Positions 11,101 to 21,981 of a DNA stretch of 64,000 nt are shown piece after piece (position 1 is the stretch's first letter; each line of letters begins with the position of its first letter). The notes under the pieces are model-generated. The model did not search any database. It was not told the DNA's origin and saw nothing but the letters and a program-made list of their open reading frames with translations. The translations under genes were made by a program, and so were the position numbers. The stretch is from Kappaphycus alvarezii (Eukaryota > Rhodophyta > Florideophyceae > Gigartinales > Solieriaceae), in assembly GCA_002205965.3 (NCBI GenBank), contig NADL03000460.1, positions 202,410 through 266,409 of the forward strand, written 5' to 3'.

Positions 11101-12283
11101 AGTAGCGTCTGTCCATTTCTCGCGCTACTCCAAGGAAGCTTCCATTGCTTTCTTCAGCGTAGGGTCATCTTCAGTCGTGATCTTAAAGGCTGAAGACGTT
11201 GTTTTCATGAATCGCTCAGGTAGTGCACGGGCACGACTAGGGTAAGTATGCTTTGGTTCGCCGAGTGAACTCGCCTCGATACCCGATTTTCCCTGGCTTC
11301 GTTGTAATTCTTCTTCACTTTTGCTAGTAACACCTGGAGCAACATGGCTTTCGATACCATCTACACCCGTGGATTCACACTCATCACGATGATCCTTACG
11401 GACGTTACTTTCTTCTCCCTGGTCGTGATCTGCGGGTTCGTTTCGATTTTCCTTTTAATCTTTCGCCGGCGCAGGTACATATTTGGGGAGTCCATCGTTA
11501 CCAAAACTTACTGGCGCATCATGGACATCATCATGGAGACAACATCATCACTAAAATATGTGAATGAACCTTCGGAACTGCTATCAAACCAGCCGTTGTC
11601 TTCGTTATCCTCTTCTTCCATGCAATCAAGCAAATATTCTAATCCTGGGAATCTTTAATCATCAAAAGTGACATGCCTTAATTCGATAATGGAGTATTTG
11701 GGGTTTTCATCATTGACTAGGACATTGTACACACCATGCTCTATGACTTCTAGCAACACTCCCTCAAGTGCTCTTGGAGCAAACTTAGACCGTTTAAGCT
11801 GCTTGAGAACAAATACCGCACATCCGAGCACACGAATGTGCTTTAGATTTGGTTTTCACCGGTTATCAATAAGTACGGTGTCTCCCGCGTTGTGGAATGA
11901 ACAATGTGATTTCTGACATACACAACACTCTTAACAGCGAAGGGCTATAGACAATGTGGAAGGTTGGCCTGGATTAATATAGCACGTGAAGCATCTTCGA
12001 TAGTACGGTTGAGTCGTTCCGCAATGGCATTCAACTCAGGGGTATAGAGCGGAGCATAAGATTTCGATACCCCCTAAAACAGTGCAGAATCGCTTGTATT
12101 CTATACTATTGTCTGAATGAAGCCTCTCGATGCAATAACCAATGATCTTGAACGAATCCGCGTGTAATTGAGAAAAAATCATCGTTCTTGTGCAAGACGA
12201 GCCAAAATCAGCAAAACATCGTGCAAAATACATGAACACTGCACCCAAGTCACTCTTGCGTGGCATCATCCCAGCATAAAATT
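11101..12283 (-). pseudogene. Cop2 integrase C-terminal half and linker to RT
   Basis: The minus strand shows the second catalytic Asp region RLHSDNSIEYKRF near 12110-12150 and the Glu region YTPELNAIAERLNRTIEDA near 12000-12050, typical of copia integrase. Towards RT (11100-11660) the sequence is the poorly conserved integrase-RT linker and I see no motif in it. Stops and frame changes are present throughout. Confidence 0.8.
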
Positions 12284-13357
12284 TTAGCGTGATCTGTCAT
12301 CTTGGAATGTCGCAAAGAATCTGTATCGGTCAGGGTAAGATTGCTGAAGCGGGCCGACAATATTAGCGAGCACGACGTCCCTAGCATGAGGGCCACGCTT
12401 GAAGCATCCGTAGAACGGCAGCTTGTGGGCTTTTCCGAGACGAAATGCTCGGCACACACTCTCCATCATTTCAAGTTTTGGGAATCCGTTCGCATCTCTG
12501 TGTACCACGCATAGGTCTTTAGTATTCATATTTGCAAGCCCTCTGTGCCATAGTTGACCCTGTTTGATGGTGGCAGCGGAAAAAGCACGGGTATTTATTG
12601 GGTTTGGAAGTGCATAAAGACTTGTATCATCGTCTTGTATTCCATACCCCACCACTAATTCAATTGGTTGGTATCGAAGTTGCACATATTTCGATCTGAA
12701 TAAAGACTCAATACCGTTGTCAGTGCCCCGGCCAACTGGCAGAAGGTTGTAGCCGAGACCAGGAATGAGGAATACATTTTGCAATCGAATGTCAGCATAG
12801 CGAAATGGCAAGAGCACTTCACCCCGTTTCGAAGCTCGGACCGAAGACTTATCCGCAATTAACAAAGTCCGTGGCTCGCAACCCACAACTGAACCCGGCA
12901 CAAAGTATTCTTTGGAGTGTAATACATGATAAGTTGCACCACTGTCATGATAGATGCGATGGTCCTTCGGGGGGTTGATTGTTGTGCGTTCTACATCAGC
13001 CCTTTTGAGACATCGCAAAAAAACTGCCTGCTCTGGTTTACTGCTTCCCTTATTTGAAGGAACCACTGATTGACTCATTCTCTTCCTAGGCGTTGAATCA
13101 TTGCTGATCATCATACGTTCCTTCATTCTATCTGACAGCTTTTTTCGCGGATTGTCCAGGTTGAGGAAAAAAGTCGACTCGTTGTGTCCACGGCGGTTGC
13201 AAAATTCACAAACTTCGGACTGTCCACTTCTGCCACGGCCTCTGATTTCATCCAATGCGGCTGCGAGTGTACGAACAGCTACATCGATTTTGGCGGTTTC
13301 GTCCGAACTGCTTCCGTCGTAGTCAGATATGCCATCACCAACAGACCTCTTTCCCAT
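12284..13357 (-). pseudogene. Cop2 gag C-terminus, protease, pre-integrase and integrase start
   Basis: One open frame of 357 codons on the minus strand, the longest intact piece of Cop2. In order: a degenerate zinc knuckle CEFCNRRGHNESTFF (last Cys replaced by Phe), the protease active site RIYHDSGATYHV, VLLPFRYADIRLQNVFLIPG and GYNLLPVGR, the pre-integrase motif QLWHRGLANMN, the finger-like CRAFRLGKAHKLPF, and the start of the integrase core. Gag and pol therefore share one frame here, as in many copia elements. Confidence 0.88.
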
Positions 13358-13403
13358 TCTCTCGTTCGATCGTTTGCCAGAGTTCTTAAGCCTGATAACT
13401 GAA

Positions 13404-14046
13404 TTGTGCCTAGAGTTGCATTAATCGATCAGTGTAGTGGCAACATAATCCCTGGTCAACTCTTCGGCATCCTTAGTTCGAAAGGCGGCGGCGATATGTT
13501 CCATGAAACATGTTGGATGTATCGAGGCCGGCAACATCTGGCCCTTATGCGCTTCCAGTACTGCAACTTTCTTACCCATGAATTCAAGTTGAATAAAGAG
13601 TGTAGTTTATTCATCGATGTATATCGACATATCTTCCCCCTTGTACGTCTTGCGATAAAACTGCCTCTGAACGGCAATCCTTGAAACGGTACGGTTTGAA
13701 GCATATCTGGCAGTAAGCAACTTAAACATGCGGTGGGGATCGTCATCTGCATCAGCCACAATGCGAAGCGGGGGGGTTTCCAAGAGCGGATATAATCATC
13801 CTCGATGCCTTTTCCAGTTCCATTTTCAGTTTTCTTTTCTACTTCGCGTCATCAACTCGGTCATATGAGTTTTCTGTTGATTTTGGCTTCGAAAATGAAC
13901 CATCAACTAGGTTTCAAGTTCCCCTGACACGAAAAGGCAGCACGAAGGCGCAAAAGCCACAGTCTGTAATCTTTACCACGCCTTCCATGAAAAAGAGGTA
14001 TCTTGATCTCGTTTGCTCGGGCGTAATCATCATCAGTGTCCGACAT
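13404..14046 (-). pseudogene. Cop2 gag N-terminal part
   Basis: An ATG on the minus strand at 14046-14044 opens MSDTDDDYARANEIKIPLF followed by GRRGKDYRLWLLRLRAAF, the usual copia gag opening in which a short acidic start leads to a W-containing helix. The frame stops after about 50 codons. Further gag segments continue at 13456-13761 in other frames. The ATG lies about 225 nt downstream of the 5' LTR. Confidence 0.75.
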
Positions 14047-14256
14047 CTTGAACAAAGAGACGGCCAGAGGGCTAGCGATGTTGGATAAAGGGAAGTAGAT
14101 AAATTGCGGTATATTTCACGAGCGACACGATGCCCAAGCGATCGAAAGATGGGTAGACTCAAGAACACAATGGGCAAGACAGGGCGTGACTAGACGCGAA
14201 GAAGTAATCGTATGCGAAGTGGTAACAGCGGTAGCGAGCGTCGGCTATGGTTTAAC

Positions 14257-14272
14257 TCCTGGGCCCATAATC
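14257..14272 (-). promoter_or_regulatory. Cop2 primer-binding site (initiator tRNA-Met anticodon arm)
   Basis: The plus strand reads CTGGGCCCATAATC immediately left of the 5' LTR. Its complement, GATTATGGGCCCAG, would pair with the CUGGGCCCAUAACC arm of eukaryotic initiator tRNA-Met, with one mismatch. Drosophila copia uses the same internal half-tRNA primer. Cop4 and Cop5 carry the same site. Confidence 0.8.
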
Positions 14273-14361
14273 TGATGAAGAAAGTAACTTGCTGTCCAGT
14301 GTTCAATTCTCTCGCCCCAGAGTTAAATCTTCGCGGCGACCGGGGGAAAACCTCCCTTTTG
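14273..14361 (-). repeat. Cop2 5' LTR, inner piece
   Basis: TGATGAAGAAAGTAACTTG to CCTCCCTTTTG, matching the first 89 bp of the 3' LTR at 9297. It ends in TTTTG, the target duplication of Cop3. Confidence 0.88.
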
Positions 14362-14691
14362 TGTGATACTTCGATGTCTGGTGCTGTTGAAGGCCTTTGC
14401 CGTTGGATGGCGCATGCAGCACATACCAGATGGATTGCGGTAGACTTTTTTAAGGCGCTGTAATGTTAACGCCCCCTTTTGAGCAATTTCTACAGTACCG
14501 CGCGGCCATGCGCCGCCGCCCATAAGTACCGACATCCCGTCAGGGGGGTGACGTCTGCGCCTTCCCTCGGGGTACGCTTCAACTGTTTGTAAACCTCTCG
14601 CCTTTTGTTAGCTTCCGACACTGGAAGCACATTACCACGAGAGCCCAGGTCGGTTTTCAGGCCTGGTTCCAAACAACGCAGTGTAATAACA
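14362..14691 (+). repeat. Cop3 5' LTR
   Basis: TGTGATACTTCGATGTCTGG to GTGTAATAACA, 330 bp, clearly homologous to 20804-21151. Starts TG and ends CA. Confidence 0.9.
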
Positions 14692-15981
14692 CTAATTAGT
14701 ACGTTGCACGATTCACACAAATCAATTTCTTGACCCATCCTCCCCGTTTGTCACCTACGCCTTTCCCCCTCCAACATCAATCCCTCGCCACCTTCCCCCC
14801 TCCACCACCGATCACCTTCCTCCACCACCACCAATTCCTCTCCTCCTCCTCCACCGACATCTTTCCCTCGCATCCCCTCTCCTCACCTCTGCCCGTTGCT
14901 TCCCAAGTACAGCTTCATTTTGCCTCGCACACACCCTTTGCTACTCAAGTTTGGTTTCAGTTATCTAGTTTGGCTACTCAACCTCTGCTTCTCAAGTTTG
15001 GCTTACATCATCCATTGGTTCGAATTGTTCTTGTTCGTGCTCCCGCTTAAGGGAAAAGCTGACTTCCGTTACTGAAGCAAGCTGAAATCTTGATCTTGTG
15101 TGGACCGGTCTCGACTGGGTCGTACAGTGATCGATGATCGTGCGCAATCTGGTGACGACGTCGGGTTGAAGCTGTTAACGCCCGGCGCACCACTGGGTAC
15201 AGTAATACAGGGACCACCTCGCGCCACATACCGTGAGCTGCAGTCTGCAGATAAATAATTGCCAAGGCAGGGGGAAGTCCCAGGGGAAGTGGTCTTTCGG
15301 CTAAACCTCCGCCAATACGTTAGCTCTTCAACTCGGGGAGGGGATTGCATCTCACCCTTTCTATGACTATGCCGACTGATCGCTGCACTGCTTAGACACA
15401 TAGCGTTGGGACCAGGGTGGCTTACTGCTAAATCGATATTGTTCCAAAAGCATAGCTCAAAACGCATACGGCAAACGAAGAAGAGGTCTTAACTCTTGGA
15501 ATTCTTCCTTTTGAGCTCTGTTGACTTTATTGTTGTGGTCCCTAAGTAGAAGGTCCAGGCGAACGCTCCTATAGGGTAGAAACCGGGCCACGGCTATCCT
15601 TGATAGCTCCGGGGGATACCCTGAACAGAGTCATAGCCACCTGCACTGGGCCTATGCAGCTAAGAGACTTCAGTAAACGGCTCCCTCTCCGGAGTGGGGG
15701 CGACTCCGTGCCCAGGATCAATACCCTGAGCCCTCCGCCGGTAGGGGACTGTTCGCCAAGGGTCGGAGTACCCTGATCCCTCCGTCAGTAGGGAACTGGA
15801 TGCCAAGGGTCGTAATACCCTGCTATCATCAAGGTTTTAGTCTGGACGTCCAAAAGGCCCCGAGTAATTAATTACCGACGCGTCACCCCGTCTGACCTAA
15901 TATACGTCGTGGTGTTTCTGGGAGGTATAACTCAAGTCTCTACTGCCTACCGCCTTCCAAAATAAACGCGGAATCATTGAA
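14692..15981 (+). other. Cop3 long leader with tandem repeats, no recognised gene
   Basis: About 1.3 kb separates the LTR from gag, long for a copia leader. Positions 14730-14900 are strongly C/T-rich. Positions 15722-15815 hold two 47-bp tandem units, each beginning TACCCTGA and containing GCCAAGGGTCG, followed by a partial third start. The rest shows no known domain on either strand and may include an unrecognised older insertion. Confidence 0.5.
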
Positions 15982-17560
15982 ATGGCCGAAGGGAGTCAGC
16001 GCGTGTCTGGCTGGAGTAGCGACAACGACTCCTTCATGAAATCCTTAAGCGACATGGAGCTAAGCTCGCTCATAAGTGTACAAAATGGTTTCATTGTCTT
16101 CGTCCGATCTCTAGATCCTGATCTATCAGGGGCCCAACTGAGAGAGATGGTTGCTGAGTTGCTCCCGCCTGCGAATCTGTTCTCTAAGGATATTAGTGAT
16201 CTACCCTCTGTGTGGATTGAATTGCAGAACTTCATGAACACGCGCGGTGCTCAGTTACAGCGCAATCGTCGCGAAGGATTTTGATAACCCTAGCGCACGG
16301 ACTGTATGATGATACTGAGGACCGCGAGGCCGCTATCACGATCGCAAAACAGATTCTGGTCAGCGAGCGCCGACTTCGTCAGGACCTTTAGAACAGCACA
16401 CAGTCCAGTGCGCAGTTATCCAACACCGAGGCCACCTCCGGAGACTCCGGAAATGGGAACGTAAGACTTGCCCATGACATTGCGATGAGACTGAAAGATT
16501 CCTAAAAGAAGTTCCCCGGAGAGCTAGGAGAATGTTGGATGGATTCCGTCGATGAGTACTTTCAATTGTAACGCGACTACGGGCTTAGCCCTGCTCAGAA
16601 GTTTCAATAACTACACAAGCTCGTGAGCAGAGACGCTAAGAGATATTATCTAGCTGAAGTTCAGACCTACGCGCAAACTTTCCAGCAGGCAGTAGACATG
16701 ATCAACCGCGAGTAAAACTCACCCGTGCGCCAGACGAGAGTCACAAACTATCTCAACTCCCTTCGTGTCACTGACTTCATGGACGGAGGATTAGAGGCAT
16801 CCGCTGCGCTAGCAAAGATATATAAGCTCATTACGAAACCATCCCGCCAAGTCTCACCTTCCCACCGCGGAGACGCGCAAAAAATTGAGTTCCTTCGAGG
16901 GTCAACAGTCGGATTCACCTGGTCACAAGAACCTATGAGCAGAGTTGCAACACACAACTTTTCGTTTCAAATGTTGTACGGAGAACTAGAAGCGGTCCTA
17001 CAGTTGGACCAGGAATCACGACTCGCGGTTGCGAGGGACAAAGATCTCGGGAAGGGAAGGTACCGAAACAATGAGGTAACTGGTATACACTCTGCTGGGC
17101 AAGGGAGATATGATCGAGATCCGAAAGAAGTTACACGTACTCACAGTGCTCCTCGCCGTCCCAACTACAACCCATTGAGAATATGTGGGTTCTTCAACTG
17201 CGGAGATCCCGGCCACCGGTTAAGGCAGTGCAAGAAGCCAATCAACACCACAGCGGCTGCGAGAAGGAGATTGGAGTATTACCGAAAGAAGGATTTAACG
17301 AAGCACTCCATACACCATGTACTTGCCGAACTGTGCCAACAAGTAGACGACTGGGCAAACAAAAATGATGTATCCGCACTCACACCAAGCCAATATGAGG
17401 ACGCTGCGATATTTCAGTCAGTACTAGAGGAGGAGAGCGATTCGCACGAGCCCCGTAGAACCGTAGTCGACACGACACCCGATAGCTCAAACATGCCAAT
17501 GAACCTCGACCCAGACACCGACTCCGATGACAAGGACATATTCGTTATGTCGAGCAGCTG
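15982..17560 (+). pseudogene. Cop3 gag, broken
   Basis: ATG at 15982 opens about 100 codons (MAEGSQRVSGWSSDNDSFMK onward) before a stop. The frame resumes from 16725. Near 17185-17232 lies a zinc knuckle, CGFFNCGDPGHRLRQC, fitting C-X4-C-X4-H-X4-C. The spacing between the first two Cys is 4 rather than 2. A long acidic region follows (YEDAAIFQSVLEEESDSHEP). Gag forms the particle and binds element RNA. At least three stops lie between 16284 and 16725. Confidence 0.75.
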
Positions 17561-17966
17561 GGACGAAGCCAAATCTTCTAGATTTGAGGGCGCATGCGTT
17601 GACTCGGGAGCCCAACGCACTGTCATTGGTTAACCTCAAGCACAGGCATACCCAACGTTACTAAACGTGCGTCTCGAGGACATCGTGAAGGGGAAGAAGC
17701 TCATTTTCAAGTTCGGAGCGGCCCAACATCAAGGTCTTGGGCACATTCAGATTCGCCTTCCCGTCTCAAAATAATTCTTCTTGACGATTACTGCCAACGT
17801 CGTTCACATCGATGTACCCCTCTTGCTTGGGCTATATGTCTTGACACAGGCCAGAAACATACTGGACTTCTGCGACGACGCCATTTTCTCCAAGTCTGAT
17901 GGGTGCTCCATTCCTGTTATACAAAGAGGAGGCCACGTCTATATTGAGTGGCCCTTAAACATCTAA
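17561..17966 (+). pseudogene. Cop3 aspartic protease
   Basis: The active-site motif GACVDSGAQRTVIG is at about 17590-17631, followed directly by a stop. The second half continues in another frame: IDVPLLLGLYVLTQARNILD near 17811-17870, with the LLLGL hydrophobic-glycine motif of retroviral-type proteases. The enzyme would cut the Gag-Pol precursor. Confidence 0.75.
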
Positions 17967-18700
17967 TTCACGACTTCGGAGTTGCGGAAGATCCATAGGA
18001 ACTTCCATTACCCTCATCTAGGAAAACTGCCCGCAGTGATGCGACGGGCCGACCTCGAACGAACGTCTCCGAAGCTCCTCGAAGATCTTGAAAAAATCAC
18101 ATCGACATGCGAGGCCCGCCAAAGAGAGTCTTCCGCGCCACATCGTTTTAGGGTGTCCCTCCCGAATGAAGAATGCGTCTTCAATCGTGCTGTTGCCATG
18201 GATCCAATGAAACTGGACAACAAAATGATATTTCATATCGTGGACTGGGACACCAAGTTCAGCGCCGCGTCTATCTCAAGCAACGAATCAACATCAGCAG
18301 TGTGGAGTGCCTTGATAAAGAGTTGGGTCTCCAAGTACGTAGGCTTTCCGTATTTTGTGGCGACGGATCAAAGGCCTCAGTTCACGTCTGCTAAATGGAA
18401 GACGTTTCTTCAGACTTCTGGTATATCGGATGGTTCCTCTGGTATTGAGAGCCACAACGCGGTTGGAGTTGGCGAAAGGTATCACTCTTACTTGAGAAAG
18501 GCTTTCGACAAGATTATCACCTAAAATCCCAATATGGAACGCGATTTCGCTCTGCACCTGGCTGTAAAAGCTATCAATGACACCGCAAGCCCATCAGGAC
18601 TCGTACCAACCCTTGTAGTCTTCTGAATTGTCCCGCGTATCCGACTCATTCCGAAGGAGCTACCAGACCACGCCTCTCGAATGAAAGCACTTACTGAAGC
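17967..18700 (+). pseudogene. Cop3 integrase
   Basis: The zinc finger is FHYPHLGKLPAVMRRADLER followed by ITSTCEARQ (second Cys of HHCC lost). Core: VAMDPMKLDNKMIFHIVDWD (first Asp region), YFVATDQRPQFTSAKW (second Asp), GVGERYHSYLRKAFDKI (Glu). 17982-18524 is one open frame. After the stop the C-terminal part, DRDFALHLAVKAINDT-like, continues to about 18700. The arrangement before RT confirms copia type. Confidence 0.82.
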
Positions 18701-19904
18701 TTGCAAAGAGATGGCCAAAGTATCACACTGCGCAAGAATAGCTACCGCGCTGAAACAAAATGTGCAGCTGGTAGCTTGTTTTCAGTCGGAGACGAAGTAA
18801 TGATGTACAGGGAAAAGCCGGTTGGAAAGTGGATCGGACCTCTGGTAGTCCGCGATATTCGGGAGAAAATCCTAACCTTGGACAATGGCGACCGTCTCAT
18901 CACAGCTTCGGTGGACAAGGTGAAGAAGTATTATGAGAAGGTACCAAGCAAGTCTACTCTAGGACAAGAGGATCGCGACAATTTGGAAACGCAAGCCCCA
19001 AACATAATCGATTCTACCTGGACGGAGGGTTTGGAACCATCAAATATCGAGTCACTTATCGAGAAGAATCCGGAATTTTACTTCACAAAAACGCTTGATG
19101 AGATTCTATCCGAACATGAAGACGAGCGGAACAAAGAGAGTGAGATATTTGACCTACTATCCAAGGCGAGAAGCTACGAAAGGGGAAGACAGCGAGTACA
19201 AGAAGCGCTCGAGGACATCCCCATAGACATCGCCTACATTGCGGTGAGCATCACGGAAAAACTTAGTCCAGGTGACCCGCGAGCCTCGACACTAAAAGTT
19301 CAGGGAAGCAAAGCTTTCTGAAATCAAGGGACTTAAGGAGCGCAAAGTCTAGAAATTCATTCCCAAGTCCAAGGTACCAAAGGATGCCAACATATTCAGG
19401 GTACGTTTTGTGCTGTCAATCAAGACCATTGGAAGCAAGGATGAAAAGGAGAAGGCGAGGTACGTTGCTTTAGGCTACAAAGACAAGGATAAGCCCTACA
19501 TGGCACACGACACTGCAACGTTGAGATCTTCCTCGATTCGGTTTATACTACCCTAGGCTGCAATTAAGGGTTTACGTGTCTTGTCACATGACTTCAATCA
19601 AGCCTACATCCAGAACAAGAATAAGATGGCCAGAAAGATCTTCATCTTGCCTAAACGTGACGATCTCGACACCCTAGGCATATCTGACGGTGAGGTTCTC
19701 GAGTTACTCCGCCCGCTCTACGGCATTTGCGACGCGGATGACTACTGGGGTGTGATATTACACTACCACATGAAAGAAAAACTGGGTATGACTCCAACAA
19801 TCGAAGACCCAGCCCTGTATGCCAAGATATCTGATGGATCCTTAGAAGGTCTCATCTGTGTTTACGTCGACGATAATCTGCACGCCGGTAGCAAGGAATT
19901 CTAG
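18701..19904 (+). pseudogene. Cop3 integrase C-terminus and reverse transcriptase
   Basis: 18701-19321 has the RAETKCAAGSLFSVGDEVMM and GKWIGPLVVRDI block, resembling the small SH3-like fold at integrase C-ends, then a charged linker. RT follows with RYVALGYKDKD-like sequence near 19460-19500, SHDFNQAYIQNKNK (catalytic Asp), LRPLYGICDADDYW and LICVYVDDNLHAGS (YVDD intact) at about 19850-19890. Stops near 19321 and 19555 break the frame. Confidence 0.82.
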
Positions 19905-20761
19905 CGCTTAAAATCAACTAGTTTCGAGCGATTTGACTCCAAGCCCAAAGTGTACAACCACTTTGACTTCTTTGGCACTGTGATAAGGTCGGCTTCTCCC
20001 GGAAACTTCACGATGACCCAAGAAAGGCACATAAAGAAGCTCCCCCTCGCCCCAAGGAACTGCACGTTCCACGAATTTAGACGACTTCGAGCGATTCTTG
20101 CATGGTTAGCGATCACACGACCTGATCTGTTCTGCTTTACCAACAGGGCTGCTCAAGTGACCAAGAAGGATTTTTCGAGAAAGTCCATAGAAGAATTCAA
20201 CGAGGGGGTAAAACTCGCGCGACGTAACGGGATCAAGGGTCTCTCTTTCAAGAAACTTGATGCTTCGTCCCTATTTCTACTAATGTAGGCTGATGCTGCA
20301 TCCGCTTCGAACGAGGACCTGTCCTCTCAACTTGGGTACTTAATACTTCTGACCGAAAAGTCCGGAACAGCGCATGTATTTACTACCCGGGCAAAAAATC
20401 TAGGCGAGTTGTCAGGTCTATAATGGGAGGAGAAGTGTAAGCGTTTGCTGCTGGCTTCGACCGATCATTCATGTGGCGGAAGGATCTTGGAACATTATTG
20501 GGGCACAAAATTGAATTACACTGCTTCACTGACTCTAAGCAGCTGTTTGATTCGGTCATAAACGGGCAACAGACAACTGAGAAACGGCCGGTGATTAATA
20601 TCCTTTCTGCGCGTCAGTCGTACAAGAACAGTGAGATCTCGCAGGTCGGACTAGTAAGTACCTCCGAGAACCCTGCAGATGGACTGAGCAAGGTGTGGAA
20701 TAATGGTGTACTCGAGAAGCTCCTCCGAGAAATGGAAAACAAGTGCCCACTGCAGCAATGA
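19905..20761 (+). pseudogene. Cop3 RNase H
   Basis: FRRLRAILAWLAITRPDLFC is the usual copia segment between RT and RNase H. After stops near 20287 and 20424 the C-terminal part ELHCFTDSKQLFDSVINGQQ (catalytic Asp), QVGLVSTSENPADGLSK and a final WNNGVLEKLL are in frame to the stop at 20761. The gene ends about 40 bp before the 3' LTR. Confidence 0.82.
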
Positions 20762-20790
20762 ATAGTGCGCCCAAAGCAACACTCCAGCGC

Positions 20791-20803
20791 TGAAAAGTGG
20801 GAG
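20791..20803 (+). promoter_or_regulatory. Cop3 polypurine tract
   Basis: TGAAAAGTGGGAG stands directly before the 3' LTR, the position expected for plus-strand priming. Confidence 0.75.
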
Positions 20804-21151
20804 TTTGATACTTCGAAGTCTGGTGCTGTTGAGGGCCTCTTTCGTTGGATGGCGCATGCCGCACATACCGGATGGATTACAGTGGACTTTTTAGGGCGCT
20901 GTAATTTTACCGCCCTCTTTTAAGTAATTTCTACAGTACCGCGCGGCCATGCGCCGCCGCCCATAAATACTGACATCCCGTCGGGGGTTGACGTCTGCGC
21001 CTTCCCTCGGGGTACGCTTGAACTGTTTGTAAACCTCTCGCCTTTTGTTAGCTTCCGACACCGTAAGCACATTACCGCGAGAACCCAGGTCGGCTGGTAG
21101 GAACCCAGGTCGGCTGGTAGGCCTGGTTCCAAACAGCGCAGTGAAACAACA
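20804..21151 (+). repeat. Cop3 3' LTR with internal 20-bp duplication
   Basis: TTTGATACTTCGAAGTCTGG to GTGAAACAACA, 348 bp, aligned with 14362-14691. The extra length is mainly a perfect tandem duplication of GAACCCAGGTCGGCTGGTAG at 21081-21120 that is absent from the 5' LTR. Confidence 0.9.
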
Positions 21152-21156
21152 TTTTG

Positions 21157-21373
21157 TACTGTTATTTGTGGTTGTCAAAGCTGTGGCATCCACGACATTT
21201 GATTCCACTTAACTCGACGGCAATGAACGCTTTTCTAACCTTACCTGTAAGGCCCTAAATGAGACACACGTTATTTTGCTGATTACACTGGAATGGTAAA
21301 GACTCTGTAGAATCCCCTGGACGAACTCGATTCACTCATTCAGTTATTTCTAACTCTCAAGTTATCCTCAACA
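21157..21373 (-). repeat. Cop2 5' LTR, outer piece
   Basis: Continues the LTR interrupted by Cop3: TACTGTTATTTGTGG to ATCCTCAACA, matching 9387-9601. It is preceded by the Cop3 duplication TTTTG (21152-21156) and followed by the Cop2 duplication TGTGG (21374-21378). Confidence 0.9.
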
Positions 21374-21604
21374 TGTGGCGATACCAACCTGAAGAGGCTG
21401 AAAGTAAATGGCGGCCTTCTCATTGACACGCATTGCAATGCAGTTGCCTATTAGCCCTCGCAATATATGCCTAATGCGATGGGGCGCTGCGTCATGTCTT
21501 TCTATGCGAGGGATGTGAGTGAGGCTCCGACAATCCACGGTGCAAGTGCAATAGGGGATTTCCCGGGGAAGCCAAGATTGACACCAACTCTCTCAGCGAA
21601 TCCA
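21374..21604 (+). pseudogene. Gyp2 protease region (first recognised piece)
   Basis: Across the Cop2 duplication the plus strand reads CGDTNLKRLKVNGGLLIDTH, resembling the start of a retroviral-type aspartic protease with DTG changed to DTH. A stop follows near 21451. The Cop4 target duplication ATCCA closes the piece at 21600-21604, and the same element resumes at 26757. I infer protease from position and motif, since the rest of the fold is not clear. Confidence 0.6.
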
Positions 21605-21981
21605 TGTTGAATAGAATGAATTGATTTACCGCTTGGGTACCTGAGTCGGGTACAAGTTAACCTACTGAGTCAAACTAAATACTAACCGATCGGTAACGAC
21701 TTGAACAAAAGTCAAAAGGGAGCCACTACAATGATTCTAACTTACCCGTACGGATTAATTACTGCTGACGCAGTGAGAGCGACACTAGACCGTTCGGATA
21801 AGTGAGACGACAACAAAATACGAATAGACTGGCCCTTACCGGTGTTTTGTTACCCCATTGTAATTCAGACACGGTGAAATAAAACAAAGAATACATGCAC
21901 ATATGCATATACCATTGAGGTTCCGGCTTCCCGTTCTCGGTAATTAGATTTTGGATGACTCAGACCTGAGTCATTCCGACA
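21605..21981 (-). repeat. Cop4 3' LTR
   Basis: TGTTGAATAGAATG to GTCATTCCGACA on the plus strand. In element orientation U3 begins TGTCGGAATGACTCAGGTCT, carrying a perfect 8-bp inverted repeat ATGACTCA/TGAGTCAT with a 4-base spacer (21955-21974), that is two AP-1/Gcn4-type TGACTCA sites. The pol stop codon falls inside this LTR at 21971-21973. Confidence 0.95.

Larger units (their letters stand above)
14362..21151 (+). mobile_element. Cop3: Ty1/copia-type retrotransposon nested in the Cop2 5' LTR
   Basis: Two LTRs (14362-14691 and 20804-21151) flank gag, protease, integrase, RT and RNase H on the plus strand, in copia order. The target duplication TTTTG lies at 14357-14361 and 21152-21156, and removing Cop3 restores a continuous Cop2 LTR. 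Its proteins differ clearly from the other copia elements here. The sequence after its 5' LTR does not match the initiator tRNA-Met anticodon arm, so it belongs to a separate lineage. All genes are broken. Confidence 0.92.
9297..21373 (-). mobile_element. Cop2: Ty1/copia retrotransposon, split by nested Cop3
   Basis: A minus-strand copia element with LTRs at 9297-9601 and 14273-14361 plus 21157-21373, the second being divided by Cop3. The target duplication TGTGG stands at 9292-9296 and 21374-21378. A primer-binding site complementary to the initiator tRNA-Met anticodon arm abuts the 5' LTR. Without Cop3 the element is about 5.3 kb. Gag, protease, integrase, RT and RNase H are all recognisable but frameshifted. 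It appears to have inserted upstream of the Gyp2 protease region. Confidence 0.92.

Noticed and set aside
14730..15050. Proline/serine-rich 106-codon frame after the Cop3 LTR
   Set aside because: Product of C/T-rich composition in the leader; no domain and not joined to gag.
15047..15467. Minus-strand 132-codon frame in the Cop3 leader
   Set aside because: No domain, and opposite to the element; ribosomal RNA was also considered but no conserved stretch was recognised.
15722..15822. Tandem 47-bp units considered as a CRISPR-like array
   Set aside because: Only two adjacent units with no spacers, in a eukaryotic retrotransposon leader.
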